A DNA stretch of 64,000 nucleotides from Apostichopus japonicus (GCF_037975245.1 NC_092579.1:25961166-26025165); one strand, 5' to 3'. Positions 49,425-62,300 are shown, counted from the stretch's first letter. The notes: generated by a model not told the origin, from the sequence alone. Program-made: numbers and translations.

Positions 49425-49705
49425 AACAAAATACACGATGGAGATAACAAAATACAAGATGGAGATAACAAAATACAAGATGGAGAAAACAAATACAAGA
49501 TGGAGAAAACAAATACAAGATGGAGATAACAAAATACAAGATGGAGATAACAAAATACAAGATGGAGATAACAAAATACAAGATGGAGATAACAAAATAC
49601 AAGATGGAGATAACAAATACAAGATGGAGATAACAAAATACAAGATGGAGATAACAAAATACAAGATGGAGATAACAAATACAAGATGGAGATAACAAAA
49701 TACAC
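49425..49705. repeat. 21-bp minisatellite
   Basis: About 13 units of gatggagataacaaaataca plus one base; some units are 20 bp (with one A fewer). The 21-bp length keeps frames open on both strands, giving repeated ITKYKME and SPSCILL peptides that are not genes. Confidence 0.95.
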
Positions 49706-52057
49706 TAACTGTCGCTTACTCTGTCTCCATGCCTCTTTAATACAGGTAGGAAAACAACAGATTTTGGTATGAATTTTGCTACTGGAATGCTGCTTGTTAC
49801 ATATTACAATTCTGCAATGCTGCTTATTGCAATCAACCATTTTGCACTTCACATCAGATTGATTCAGGTAATACTACAACAATATTGGTGCAAATGCTAT
49901 TCAAAAGTAGACCGAATAGGCTAGGTACCTCCATTATGACACTGTGGTAGGTCTTAACTAGGTACTGATGTTTGTTTCAAAAGATTTATGACATCTGATA
50001 AAACATATTCTATAACCTCTATCTGTTATTTTCATTCTTGCCTCTGATTGGCTGATGTCGCATCATGTGACCATTCCTGACAATACATGTTCCTATGCTA
50101 CTGCACTGTGCCAATGCAATATAAATCTACCATGCAAGTGACCCATGTTCTGCAATGCAAGATAAATAGAAAAGACCTTGCATATACTTCACAATTCAGT
50201 GGTGTGGAAGTGCTGCAACAGTAGCCCTTTAATTGTTTTCCAAGTACCAGCCTATGACACATCTCATTCAGCCCAGTTTCTCTTTTCTTAATTATTTTCT
50301 AAAGCTGTTCTTTCACCTTCCATCAATTTCTGCAAGCCCAACCCACTTTCTACTTGCACTGTTTTCCCAGGCAGTGTGTTTTACGTTTTTTCTTCCAATT
50401 CCATGATGATCACAATGACATGAATCAAGAGATGCAATTGTAGGCCATAAATGAAAAGTTCAGTTATTTACAAATGTTGTACAGTGCAGTTTTGAATTGA
50501 AACACATGGTCTGAAGTGGGCTGACATTATTATCTCTAATGGTACAGAGCCATAATTACTTTGACCAAGTACCAATGATGTAGTTACTAAAATAAGTTGC
50601 AAACACAACACTACCACTTTACTTCATATTTTGGATGTTTTACTTCCATGGCATTTTCCCTAAGGTATTATAGCTATCCTTACATGGTGTTATCTTTATG
50701 TCAATTTGTAAAGTTTTTTTGTTAAAATGAGACAAATGACTGAATGTATTCTTTGGTGCAACCATGCACTGTATCTAATATAGACTGTTTATTCACCAAA
50801 TCTGCTGTTAATATGAGTGTGCCTGCTCACCGATTGATTTCATTTTACTAAAATTAAAATTCCACTAGCCAGAAACTATATATAGTGTACAAATATCATA
50901 GAATCATATTAGAAATATTACAGTTTCTCTCATTTCTTCATTCTTTTGAGGTGAAACATGACTTGTCTCTCTGATGGTATCCATGGTGATGGGATTAGAG
51001 TATCAGACAGTATCTAAGATTGATCAAAGTCAATTAATGCTAAAGAGTACAATATCTGACACATTGTAATTATGAATGTTAACTAGCATAGTTACTACTT
51101 TATTTCACCTTGCACTAAGACATTCACATAGGTGGTAAAGATTGCATTATTATACGGAAAGAATTGGATACATACGTTTTGAAAGATTTCAAAATTAACA
51201 ATTTAGGTTTGCACAAAATGAACAAGAGAAGTCTGTAGCAAAATAATATCCTAAACAAAGGAGCAGCTAACCTCCATCTACCAACCAATGTTAACCAACT
51301 CCTTACAAACTAATTACCAGGCAACAAACATAAAAATCCCAAAAATCCTTAACAAAAGGACATGAAGAGTTTGGATGATCTTGAAACTACACACCAACAG
51401 CAGAAAAGAAAATTTTACTGATATGCACATAATTCATGAAGGGTATTATTTGATTTTCCCATCTGAAGATTTTAAATGGCAACCACCTTGGAGTAAAACT
51501 GCTGTAAAATATGCCTGCTGGTTCAGCATCTCTAAAATACTTCAAACGCTGCATTAATATGGATAGCAAAGTAAGCTGTGACAGAAGGAACCTGAAGGGT
51601 TTCTTAGTTATGCAGATCGCCAGCTTGCCTTAGTGTTTTGCGGGGAAGTTAAAATGTGAGTGAGTGTCCATGACCTGGTACAACCTCTGAATGTAAACAG
51701 GACTAGCAAATATGTATACTAATTACTGCCCTCAGCTATAACACAATATTCATTGGATTTAAATTGAAGCCATCAGCGCCTGCTCATGCCCCTAAGGGGC
51801 ACTGTGTTTCACCTATACCTACATATTGAGATAAATTCTAACTATTTACACAGTTCTTAATAGCAAGACAGGACAAAATCCATGATTGTGTACACATATA
51901 CCAACTAGTCCACCATTACTTGTTTTGTGCACATTGGTATATGAGGAAAGTGTTATCTGTTCTAGATGTTATGGCTTTTGTGTTGATTCATGAGGTTGTG
52001 TGTTAAACTTTGAAATTAAATTCTTCCCATATACCCTGAACTGATAGAAGTTGTTTC

Positions 52058-52462
52058 TAACACTAAAGCATATCAAAATGTGCCAAACTAACACTAAAGC
52101 ATATCAAAATGTGCCAAACTAACACTAAGGCATATCAAAATGTGCCAAACTAACACTAAAGCATATCAAAATGTGCCAAACTAACACTAAAGCATATCAA
52201 AATGTGCCAAAACTAACACTAAAGCATATCAAAATGTGCCAAACTAACACTAAAGCATATCAAAATGTGTCAAACTAACACTAAAGCATATCAAAATGTG
52301 CCAAACTAACACTAAAGCATATCAAAATCAGCCAAACTAACACCAAAGCATATCAAAATGTGCCAAACTAACACTAAAGCATATCAAAATGTGCCAAACT
52401 AACACTAAAGCATATCAAAATGTGCCAAACTAACACTAAAGCATATCAAAATGTGCCAAACA
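52058..52462. repeat. 31-bp satellite
   Basis: Thirteen nearly identical units of actaaagcatatcaaaatgt plus gccaaactaac (period 31; for example cactaaagc at 52061 and 52092). There are very few substitutions, indicating recent amplification. Confidence 0.95.
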
Positions 52463-54912
52463 TCATGAACTTCTGCATGGTTACTTGCATGGTTACTTAC
52501 TAATACTGTTCTTGATGGTATTGTTCTGGAGGGAGAGGATTCACTTCTTGTGGTTTGTGTGAGTTAAGTTTTCATACATGTGATCATATTTTATTTGAGG
52601 TCAGCCAAGTGCGGCCTATGAGCAAATTTTTCTGTATCAAACAAAAGGTTTCCAAACCCTATTAATGCCACCCTAGTAACATTACAATTGGGTTGATTAC
52701 CATTTCAAAAGATTTTAATGTGAAATTTTGTTTTCAAAAAGATGGTTTGAAATAGCATTAATCAACACTATGATGCTCCATACATCATGATCATAAAAGT
52801 TTGCAACTAGATATTAAGGCAAAATTGTGTTAGATTTCCCCAACACAGATCAGAGAGAAAAAAACGATGAATGAGTAAATATAGTCTCCTGTTAAAATGG
52901 ATCACTGAACTCAACTTTAACTGGCATCCTCTTCTTTTCCTACTTTTAAATAGATATGCACAGCATTGCGACAAACCAAAGTGGAGGGGAAGAAAAAAAT
53001 TATGTTTCCCACATAACAGAATTAGTGCTGACTAAAAAAATATATAAAACCATAAAGAAATTTTCACCTGGCCTCATTCCTCTATTAATATTCAAGACAT
53101 CAAACACCAAAGTCTACTCACTGTGGGGCCACACCTGTGGTAACTTCACAAGCCATTAAGTGTGAAGTTTGACACCTAGCATATTTCACACAAAAACACA
53201 CAAAAATTGTCACTTGACCTTATCAATTGATGATATTTAGGAATGACTAGTAACAGAGAATTTGTCTTTAATGTTATATTAATGATAATAAATTTAAAAA
53301 AGTACTACACTTTAGTAGGGTTCACAGATCATAACCTATCAAAATAAATGAAGAGTTATCCTTGGTTGGCCTGATGCGATAATGTTAGCTCATATGACTA
53401 GAACGAGAGCTTTTAGTTTTGATATTGCAAGCCATCTGAGTTTATTTATACCACTTGATCACCTATAATTACCAATAACACCCTTAAATTCATATTTATT
53501 CTTCAACTTTAAAAGACGAACATTGAAACACAGAACATCTTTTTAAAGCCAAGTTTAGACTGAGGTGCTATTTAATGCTACATGATGTCCTTTTAACGTC
53601 TGAGACCATCAGGCAAAATGCATACTTTGCAGCTGTACAAGTAAAACAATAACACAGGTTTGTAACTCATCCATAAGATATAGTGTGTCAATCTATGTGT
53701 AAGTCAATCTAAGTGTACTGGTATGTACACCTTCATGGTCTTGAGAACTCTCAAGTTACAGAAACTGTAACCAGGGTGAAGGATTCTATGGAGAGGAGGT
53801 ATTCCCCTTCCCTCTGAGAATTTAGTTTTTTTATGATTAAGGGTTGTTAGATGCAAAATGGTGACATTTTGCAATTTTTCAAGTCAGTATATATATGTTA
53901 ACGATCCTACCCTGTTTTACAACAAATATAGAATTTGTTTTTCCACTTTTTGTGTGCAAATCTCCAGAATTTAGGGTCGTGACCTCAACTTAGACTACCA
54001 GGGATCTAGTGTACCAGCAGTAAGGGCTGGATTACACAACAGGTTACATAATGTTAGTTCAACTTGTTCCTTTGTCAAACACAAATCTCTTTCTGCGTTC
54101 AATGACAAACAACTGTGAACAAAAAGTATGTCAGATATCAAATATCTTTTGACTAGTTTAATTGCCTATAGGATATCTAAGTTTATCATGGATATATCTA
54201 GTATGAATACTACAGACATTCTTTTTATTTCACTTATTGTTAAGTCAAATGTAGCAGCAAATCGTGACTAAATCAGTCTCTATATATTCACACAAGCACC
54301 TGCACCATCAAACATGCTCTCGTCAAAACTTAACCTTTTTCTTGTACATAATCACCGTCATTTACTACCTTTCTAAAAGCTGGCAGATAAACAATTTTTT
54401 TATTACTACTTATAAAAGAAGTAATTTTTCTGATTTTTCGTGAATGCTTTGATCTTCATTTTTCGGGGAACTTGTGAATCTTTTATCATCTTTCAGAACA
54501 TGCAAACAGAAAGAAACCGTCAAATGCACATTACTTTGCTAATGAAGTGGTTGACTGTTGTTCTGTGGAGGGTCTCAGCTGTAAATGACACAATGTTGAT
54601 CCATGTCAGTTTTTTTCAAGCAGTGTACATGATCTTTCCCTGTGATCTGAAATGTCAGGAATTAACTGCCTTTTGCTGTTAGCTCTACCGGCAGAGATAT
54701 AACACAACACAAGACAAAGATTCTGCATTGTACACAGAAATTACAAAGTAAAACATGATGAATCTGAATAATTTCCATGCAGATGACTTCATCATTACAT
54801 AAAACAGAAGGTGATTGGCATGTGGGTTATGAAGATGATATCTGAGACATTATCACAATGTTTGATCTAACCAAAGTTAATATTTTTTCTAACCAAAGTT
54901 TTTTTTTTTTTA

Positions 54913-54952
54913 GCCTTTGAAGAAGATCCTGCTAGGATCGAAACGTCAGGCC
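54913..54952 (+). ncRNA. Hammerhead-ribozyme-like motif, copy 2 (decayed)
   Basis: Same layout as 6319-6358: GCCT, TTGAAGA (first core C is T), stem II gatcct/gct/aggatc, GAAAC intact, GTC at 54945-54947, AGGC. An 18-base T run precedes it and caacttacttt follows, as in copy 1. The two copies are each damaged at a different core base. Confidence 0.5.
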
Positions 54953-55580
54953 AACTTACTTTTACACAAAGTTACTAGCTGATCTAAATATGCTACATAT
55001 TATATCAGATTAACTAGAAACTGACACATATATTACAATATGCTTTATAAAACTGACAACTAAACTCTCAGTAGGAAATAAGGTCCACATGCATTGAAGT
55101 GGGTATTCTGTTTTGAATCTCAAAACAGCACAGAACTTCTGAATTGTGCATAACAAGTTCATTTTAATCTTACCAGTCAAGTCTGCAGATTTGTGATAAT
55201 ACTTCGATGAATTACACTAACATAAACCCTTCAAACATTAAGCGATCTTCCTTTAATGTCCAAGGGTTCTATGATGACTTTACAGTAGCTTTACACAGCC
55301 AACCTACTTGATGTTGCTGGTTGTCTTTCGTAACCAAACTTTACTTTCTTACTTGAGTCACTCAAGTTACATCACCAATTTTCTATGAAGTTTTGGTGCA
55401 TGTGCAGTTAGCTAAATAGCTACAACCTGTAAACCCCAATAATAACAACTGGGCCTTGATTCTTACATATGAAGGTTAGGCTAGGAACCTCTGCTCTCTG
55501 CTCCTTCTAATATTGATGGATGCTCTGCATAGCAAAAGACTTTTGATATCTTTTAATCATCATAAAATGTCAACTGTTCA

Positions 55581-55969
55581 CAGTGGCGGAGGTAGGGGTA
55601 TTGGTCAGGGGGGCAAGAATGGTATGTAGGGGCGCTTTCGACACCATCTAACCTGAGCGCCATCACCAATGGTACGGAGTGTACATAATTTTGTGAGTAA
55701 AGATACTCCCTAGATCGCCAGAAATTACCCTTTCCGGGCCTTGCTAATTTGCAGATAAACGAAGAATAAATAGGTGTCATTGCCATTTTGTCAGAAAATT
55801 ACACCAACAAAATGTGACAAATGTCAATACGTATTTGAGAGCGCAATGAAAAAGTCAATAATCGCAAATAAGTAAAAAGTGGTAAAAAGCTGAAAAGGGC
55901 GCCAGCAGTCCATTTGAGTCCGTCAGGGGGGCATCCGCCCCCTCTGACTGTATGGACGCTCCACCACTG
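55581..55969. mobile_element. Short hAT-type element with exact target duplication
   Basis: Begins CAGTGGCGGAGG and ends, reverse-complemented, CAGTGGTGGAGC. It is flanked by exact 8-bp repeats actgttca (55573-55580 and 55970-55977). Subterminal GC-rich strings (tcaggggggcaagaatgg; gtcaggggggcatccgcccc) are typical of these elements. At 389 bp it has no transposase. Confidence 0.88.
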
Positions 55970-56705
55970 ACTGTTCAAGAGTATATGAAAGCAAGAGGAA
56001 TATTACTGAAAACACCCCCACTTTGTGCTCAAGGATGGCCATATAACATAGAATAAATCTGCTTCTTATCTGCCAATAAATATTGCATTTGTTTTATAGT
56101 GTTGAATCCACTGAAATAGTAAAGTGCACTTGAGTCTATTGGGGACCACTTTCACATATTATAACCGGAACAAAGTTTTTGTGAATACTAAGAAAGAACT
56201 TTCGAAAAGATCTTTGCTGAATGACAAACAAATTATTTTGAGGAACCATTACAGGATGATAGATAAATACACTTGATCAACAACAAAATATCATTCTGTT
56301 AGGTTACTGAATTATTATCTCAAAATAGAATGGAAGATTAAGACTATACAATCTGGCTTCTTCCTCTCAATGTTTACAAAGTCTGAAGTTCCTTCTCACA
56401 GAACAAATGTGCAGAAATGACTTGCAGATGCTTCAACGTAGCAATAACTGTATTAAATTACATTGGATCTGCAGGTAGTTCAAGAAATATGTTGGAAAAG
56501 AAGGTAACGTTAAAACAACTTTCAAGAGTCTCTTGTAGATTTACCTGGTTTCAGTAGCTACGCAGTTTTTAAGAAAGTTTACAATAGTGTTTCCCTACTT
56601 TCTTTCCAAAACATTGAAGCAACTGTTCATTTCTTGCAGATTCTGATCATTATTTCATGAATATATAAAGCAATGAATGAACAAACTGTTTGTATTTTTC
56701 CATAC

Positions 56706-56877
56706 CTTGTATGCCATCAACCTTGCCTTTAGTATTCCTGATGATTCCTTTCATATGATCAAATGGAACAATGGGATCCAATCTGATGCTTTTGTACCCG
56801 ACAGATTTGAGAACAAGACCACATTCCATAAACTCTTCTTCTCCTGTCGGTACTGCAGTTGTCTGACCATCTTGACT
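56706..56877 (-). CDS. FDXR: FDXR third-to-last coding exon
   Basis: Minus-strand exon preceded by a strong pyrimidine tract and acceptor (tttttcttcattag) and followed by the donor gtatgg. It reads SQDGQTTAVPTGEEEFMECG, then LVLKSVGYKSIRLDPIVPFD, then HMKGIIRNTKGKVDGIQ plus one base of a glycine codon. The order AVPTG, CGLVL.S.GYKS, DP.VPFD, G.I.N..G.V is the conserved run just before GLYCSGWVKRG in animal FDXR. It starts in phase 0, is 172 bases long, and joins in frame to the exon at 28614. The preceding FDXR exons, which carry the N-terminal FAD Rossmann motif and most of the NADPH domain, are not in the part of the window I could recognise. Confidence 0.94.
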
Positions 56878-59800
56878 CTAATGAAGAAAAATTGATAAAT
56901 TGTAGTTGATTTCAGGACCACAACTAACATTTTGAGAAATGGGTACTACTGAGTTTGCCCAGGATACCTACCATTAAATATGCAATGAGTTCCTGGAATG
57001 CATGCACATATCCTCATACTTCTAATATTTCTAACAAAGCTTGATAACTTTGATCAGGCAAACAGTCATTTAGTCAGAAATTAAAACCAGGAGCTTCTTC
57101 ATAATGGCTACATTCAATGAAGACTACACCCCATTGCAATCTTTTCCCAGGGCTTCAAAGTACTGTCAGAACCCCCCTACCCCCCCTACCTAAGAATCAT
57201 TAAATGAATGCCAGCCAATGACACAAAACAGAACAGACATGTCCAGTATTCCTACTGCAAGTTCATGTTAAATGCAGTTTGAAATATCTATCATGCATGT
57301 GCATAGCAGCGTTCATCAGTAGTATAAAGTTTCCTAAAAGTGTTTAGTTTTTACCACTAGTTTGTGTGGTCATGACAGCTCTGTTGTAATGAGACTTCAG
57401 AGGTGATTATAGAGTGATTCTTTGACAAAAAGACCCAACAAAGGATTAAATTAGTAGAAATGTCACTTTTCTGACCAATAATTTATTATCAATATTGGCA
57501 TGCATATCTGTGGGGTACCACCACAGGCGTAGCTGAAGTCTAAAGGGAATGCTATGACACATAAGACTTTGGCAGGCATTTAAGTTGGCTTGTAAACTTT
57601 GTTGGTAGCCATGAGTCAAAAGTAACAGCTCAATTGGTCAATTATTGTGGTCCCTTTGCAGGATGAGATATCTAGCTATGACAACCAAGTCCCAAAAGAA
57701 GACATTGATGAGATACAAAACCTAGATCTACAGCTGACGGTTGGCTTTAATTAAATTTAGGTTGAACTTCTGCCTCCACTGGAATATACCACGGAAGAGA
57801 GACACCAGCAATAGGGAGGAGGGACTAGGAATTGAGTGGCAAGCTAGGCAACATTGCCACTACGCTTCCCTGTATGATTTATACCCAATGCTAGTATTAA
57901 GCCATGTCAAATACTTCTAGGGATCTACAGTTATGTCACCAACTGAAAGAGATGGTACATGTACCTTCTGTACAATACTTATTATCCATTTTGCTTGACT
58001 CATGGAGTCTTATGCCTCTAGAAACTTCAAATTCGGTATTCAATATGGCTTCCACTTTGATGACATCAAGCTATTTTCTCTAAAGGTCATCAGCGTTACT
58101 TGACCCTAAATTTTATCATGCTAAAAAGTGCTGGTATATGATAATTTTAATTTTCTGACTTTCTAACATATTTGGAGATAATATTGATGACCTAGATCAA
58201 TGTCACATGAACGAGAACTTACAAATTAGAATGTGAAATCTGATTCTCTGCGTTTTAAAGCAGCATATTGCCTATACATATCATCATACCAAGAATGTAC
58301 AAGTGTAACCCTTCTTACAAGACTGAAAATATCAAGTCACAAAGTAAAAAATGTCTGGCTTTTTAGTATGTTCCTTAGAGTAACAATTTCTGGCTGATCT
58401 GTCAATGGCTGAGACTACTTCTGTTACTATTTCAGATTTCTTGCTATTATAATGTCATTTGCCACTCATCACTACGGCCAGTTAGTTTCATATGGAAATA
58501 AAACATCTTCCTTAGTCAAGGAAGGAGAAGTAGTTTGTATGGTTCACTATTTGACCCTTATGAGCCTAAATTACCTTTTCCTCTACTTTTTGTTGATAGA
58601 ATTGTTACCCTCCTTATATGTTGAAAATTCAGTAGCCCTTCAACCATTGATAACAGAAAGAAAGATAGATGGACAGACTTGATTCACATAAAAAAAAAAT
58701 GGAATTGTTGTTTCAGAAGGTACCCAACTGCAAATTTAGAGGCCAATGTAGAAGCAAAACATATTCATCAGAGTTGTTGATGTTTAAGTGAAAGACTGAA
58801 ATCAAGTTTTGCTTTGAGCTAAAGGAAACGATGGTTGGATCCTGATGGTGACCATTATTCAGTACACAATAATAGCTATTAAGGGAGAAGCAATCTTTCA
58901 ATAGATAAGCTACACTGAGGTATTTGTTGTAACACTAAGTATTATTTAATTCAATTATACTTTCTTATGTGTGTATATACAAAAGTCCATGCAGGGTGCG
59001 GTCTGATGTGGATACGTCTCAGCCAGGGATTTTGCATAGTTTGGAGTGGCTCTAAATAGTTAATATATGGCTGTACAACATGCTGCCTGAATCACTGATA
59101 CAAGCACAGAATATGAGAAAGACCAAATGCTAGATTAGCAGTATCATTTGGAGGATTATCCCAAATGTGATAGAAAATACTATCTAGGGAATCACATAAA
59201 ACATTTACATGTTTCCATGACAACTGTTGGCCAACAGTGAGGAATAAGTATATTGTACTCTAAGTCTAATGAATGTCTATACTCTCCCAAACAAAGCTTT
59301 GGTGACAAGAGTAAGTGATTAGAATATAAAAGTTTATTTTACCAACATTTCATCACCTTAGAGCTTTACCTTTTAATTAATTGATCACAAATCCTTCGGA
59401 AATGGAAATGTATGGTTCATCAGCCAAGAAATAAAAAGAAACATCTGCAGCTTCATAATTTAAGTCACCAACTAGAGAAAGAAATAGTATTTTGAGTATA
59501 TATTCAGAATACATCAATACATTTTTTCCCCTGTTAAACAAGAAGCTGGAAAGTATTAGTCGTGGGCTTTGCCTTATGTTGAGGCTTCCTCAAGGAAATG
59601 CCATGTTGCACTGTGTTGAATGCTTCTGTGCATTCTAGGTACAAACCTAGTACATTGTTGCCAACTCTTAGGCATGAACCAATAGTGTTAACAGCTAGGT
59701 TCCAACAACCGATGTTGGGTGACTTTCTCTAAACCCAAATTAATAATAATTGTAGAATATATATCTTCATTCAGAAATCATGTTCTTGGAACTCTCAAGT

Positions 59801-61640
59801 AGTTCATTCAATTAAGCCAGTAAAGACCCGGTGGTTTTTAGGTACTGTAGAACTTTATAAGTTTTAAGTTGAAGGTTCACAGGACTTCTTGTTCCAGGCC
59901 AAGGCCTTCTCACACGACTTTAAACTTTAATCACCAGTTTTATAAACCGAGTTGCTTTCCAACCACCAAGTTTAAAATTTACGAAAGGAAAGTCACAGAT
60001 TTCAAGGACAATATGCCAAAATGACATCTGAGGAAACTGGGCAGTATGGAATATTTTTGTCAAATATTTGTCTCAGGTTTGCAATAGTTAAAGATATGGG
60101 ATGACTAGCACAAGTTGCGTTTGGTCTTCTGTGACTATCTTGATTCAATCAGATATAACCGAGCACCATTGTCTCTTAGGGTGGTAGGGTTTTGTGCATT
60201 GTTCACATATAAAACATAGCACTAAATACCAAAGTACTGGTTTTGGGTGAAATCCCAAATTTTTATACTCAGATTTGCTGGTCAGTCACTGTGCAGGTAA
60301 AAGAACCAACAAATGATGCTCCATACACTTACTTACTCCAATCCATAGTAATTGTTTTTGAAAGGATCAAAAATCAATATATCTATTTGATTTGGAAATT
60401 ATTCCAATACTGTCAGTTGGGTACATCGTTCAAAAATATCTTTCATTTGCTAAGACTTGAAGGATTCACAATTTGAAAACAAAATAAATCTAAAGAAGAA
60501 ATTAAATATGCATTGAGGTTCTGATTTAACTTTAAGTGCTACATCATACGCATAGTTCTCATATTTTATGTTGAAAAATTTACATATTTTAGAAGTTATT
60601 CTATAACTGTGTTATCCATCTGTTCCTGTTACTCGGGCAAATACGTAAAGTGTAGAGACTGTTGATGATAGAGAAAATTAGACCCGCTGCATCATTGTGA
60701 CTACATAACATGCATGTAGGACTGCAGCAACACATGACTTGAAGATTAGTACAGATTCAGCAATCAAGGATCTAGCATATAGCTGCACACACATTATCCA
60801 TACTACTGATGAATTATGGGTCTTAGTGTGTATACGTGCCAATCTTAAGATTCAGTTTGTTCGGAAAGATGCCTTAAGTTTATTTCCAAGAAAAGTAACA
60901 CAACATTCAAAAGGAAAAGAATATACATGTAAGTTATGGCTCCACATAACATGTTTACAAACGTAATTTATACGTTTTATCAAAAACAAATGGTGGTTAA
61001 TATCATGCAAGAGTGCTTTTTTGTTTTGTCTGTAGTTAAAACAGTATGTCTGGGTTGAGACATTGTACAATTCATAAAACAATGGATTAAGATCAACTTT
61101 CAAGTCTGCAAAGAGAGCTTTGTGGACATGTGGGATACATTAAAGGAGAAATAAACCTTAGCTTTTTTTGCATCCATTCTTACGTTTTGACAGATGGTCT
61201 TTCCAGTATAAGCAAAAGAAAAGCATAAAAATCCCTTCTTTGAGATGTAAAAACAATTTGAATGTAGTTCATGTTGTGAATTGAGCCAGTTCCCGGATGT
61301 ACCGTGACAAAAACGAGCCACTTGGCGTGTTTCAAGAAAAAATAGTTGCCAATCCCTAAAATAATTAGAATTGTACTTTCAACAATATTTAATGAATAAA
61401 ATATCGATCAAAATATATCTTTTGTCTTTATTGATCTGTAAAAAATGCTTAAAAAGTGTGTAGAATTTATTATTGTAACAAGTATCAGTGGAAATATAAA
61501 TTTTGGGATCTTTTCAACGATTTGATTTTACTGTGTTTGAGATTGCTTTCACCGCATACTCAGTCCCAGCAATAGCGTTACTTACATCCATCATTGCACT
61601 CCAAAAGTTAAATCATTTACTGTCAAGCAAATATCTTGAA
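56878..61640. other. Intronic or upstream FDXR region, mostly featureless
   Basis: DNA upstream of the third-to-last FDXR exon on the minus strand, probably another long intron. I searched the minus strand for the preceding FDXR exon (the block that ends shortly before AVPTG) and found none. Apart from a degenerate reverse transcriptase fragment near 59560-59800 I see no gene or repeat here. Confidence 0.6.
59560..59800 (-). pseudogene. Non-LTR reverse transcriptase fragment
   Basis: Minus-strand frames, with shifts and stops, read FGFRESHPTSVVGT then LRVGNNVLGLYLECTEAFNT and VQHGI. These resemble the QFGFR..(H)ST and the first catalytic block (LDxSKAFDTV) of LINE/PLE reverse transcriptases. 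The catalytic Asp of AFDTV is Asn here. Heavily decayed. Confidence 0.5.
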
Positions 61641-61648
61641 AAGAGAAA

Positions 61649-61852
61649 ATGAAAGCATTTGGATTGGAATCGTATCTTTTCGAACCAGAATATTCAGAGG
61701 AAGAACTGAGACATCGAGAGGAGGAGTTGTGCAAAGAATCACAGTCCTCGACTGTTGGTGATGTTGGCTCGAATTCCGTTGCTGATACGAGTACCAGTTC
61801 CGCGAGCCACTACGAAGAATGGTGTCTGTGTGCGCTCTGTTTGCCATTGTAA
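61649..61852 (+). CDS. P2X7-like intracellular (zinc-binding) domain, partial
   Basis: A 67-residue plus-strand frame. Residues 9-20 read YLFEPEYSEEEL and residues 58-67 read WCLCALCLPL, separated by an acidic and then Ser/Thr-rich linker. This is the layout of the N-terminal part of the P2X purinoceptor 7-like cytoplasmic domain (YxFEPEY(S/T)EEEL ... WCxCxxCxPM), which in many invertebrates occurs in stand-alone or multi-domain proteins without a channel. The frame stops just where the family continues to a second Cys/His block. A donor-like GTAAAGTGAG at 61849 overlaps the stop, so an intron there is plausible; the alternative is a truncated pseudogene. It lies on the strand opposite to FDXR, upstream of the known FDXR exons. 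The ATG at 61649 has adenines at -3 and +4. Family identity is from memory of the motif. Confidence 0.62.
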   Translation: MKAFGLESYLFEPEYSEEELRHREEELCKESQSSTVGDVGSNSVADTSTSSASHYEEWCLCALCLPL

Positions 61853-62300
61853 AGTGAGAAGGAGATATTGTTCAGCCACCTCAGTGAAAGTTCCCTCTTT
61901 TCCGGATAATTGATTCCATCTGGAATAACGAAATATCTTTTTCCTTTTCCTGCTCCCTCTTCCCCTCTTCGGTTAACACAACCAAGGCTTGGCATTCAGG
62001 CATTTTAGCCGGCGAAATAAGCTAAGCGAGATGCTCGAACATAGCGTGAATAGACTATACTCGTATGCAAAGCTTCATTTTTATGAAGTTACGAAGCGGC
62101 TCGCCAACGTCACTTTTGAAGCGCCCTTAATTCTCAAAGTAACAAAATGGCCCTTGTTCAAATGGGTAAAAAGAATAATTGGGAAATTCGCGTAAAATTC
62201 AGGGAAACTTTATTTTGCTTAGTTATTTAACAAGTAGAATTAGAAAATTATCTCCTACCGCATGTACACTGCAAAATCCAGAGTTTATTTCTCCATTAAA

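Larger units (their letters stand above)
28615..56705 (-). other. FDXR second-to-last intron (28.1 kb)
   Basis: Intron with donor gtatgg at 56705 and acceptor actag at 28615. It contains the inverted pair of hAT copies, the 35-bp mega-array, a CR1-like LINE fragment, a second LINE end and several satellites. I see nothing recognisable in 29924-31310, 31370-31790, 31940-32440, 33090-35070, 35310-36425, 40040-41210, 41590-43315, 43900-44155, 47070-49420, 49710-52055, 52465-54890 and 54980-55570. Confidence 0.85.

Noticed and set aside
49382-49852. Frames of 84-156 residues on both strands
   Set aside because: They are translations of the 21-bp minisatellite (repeated seven-residue units).
61989-62195. 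68-residue plus-strand frame after the P2X7-like exon
   Set aside because: It lacks the Cys/His pattern expected for the rest of that domain and has no clear acceptor.
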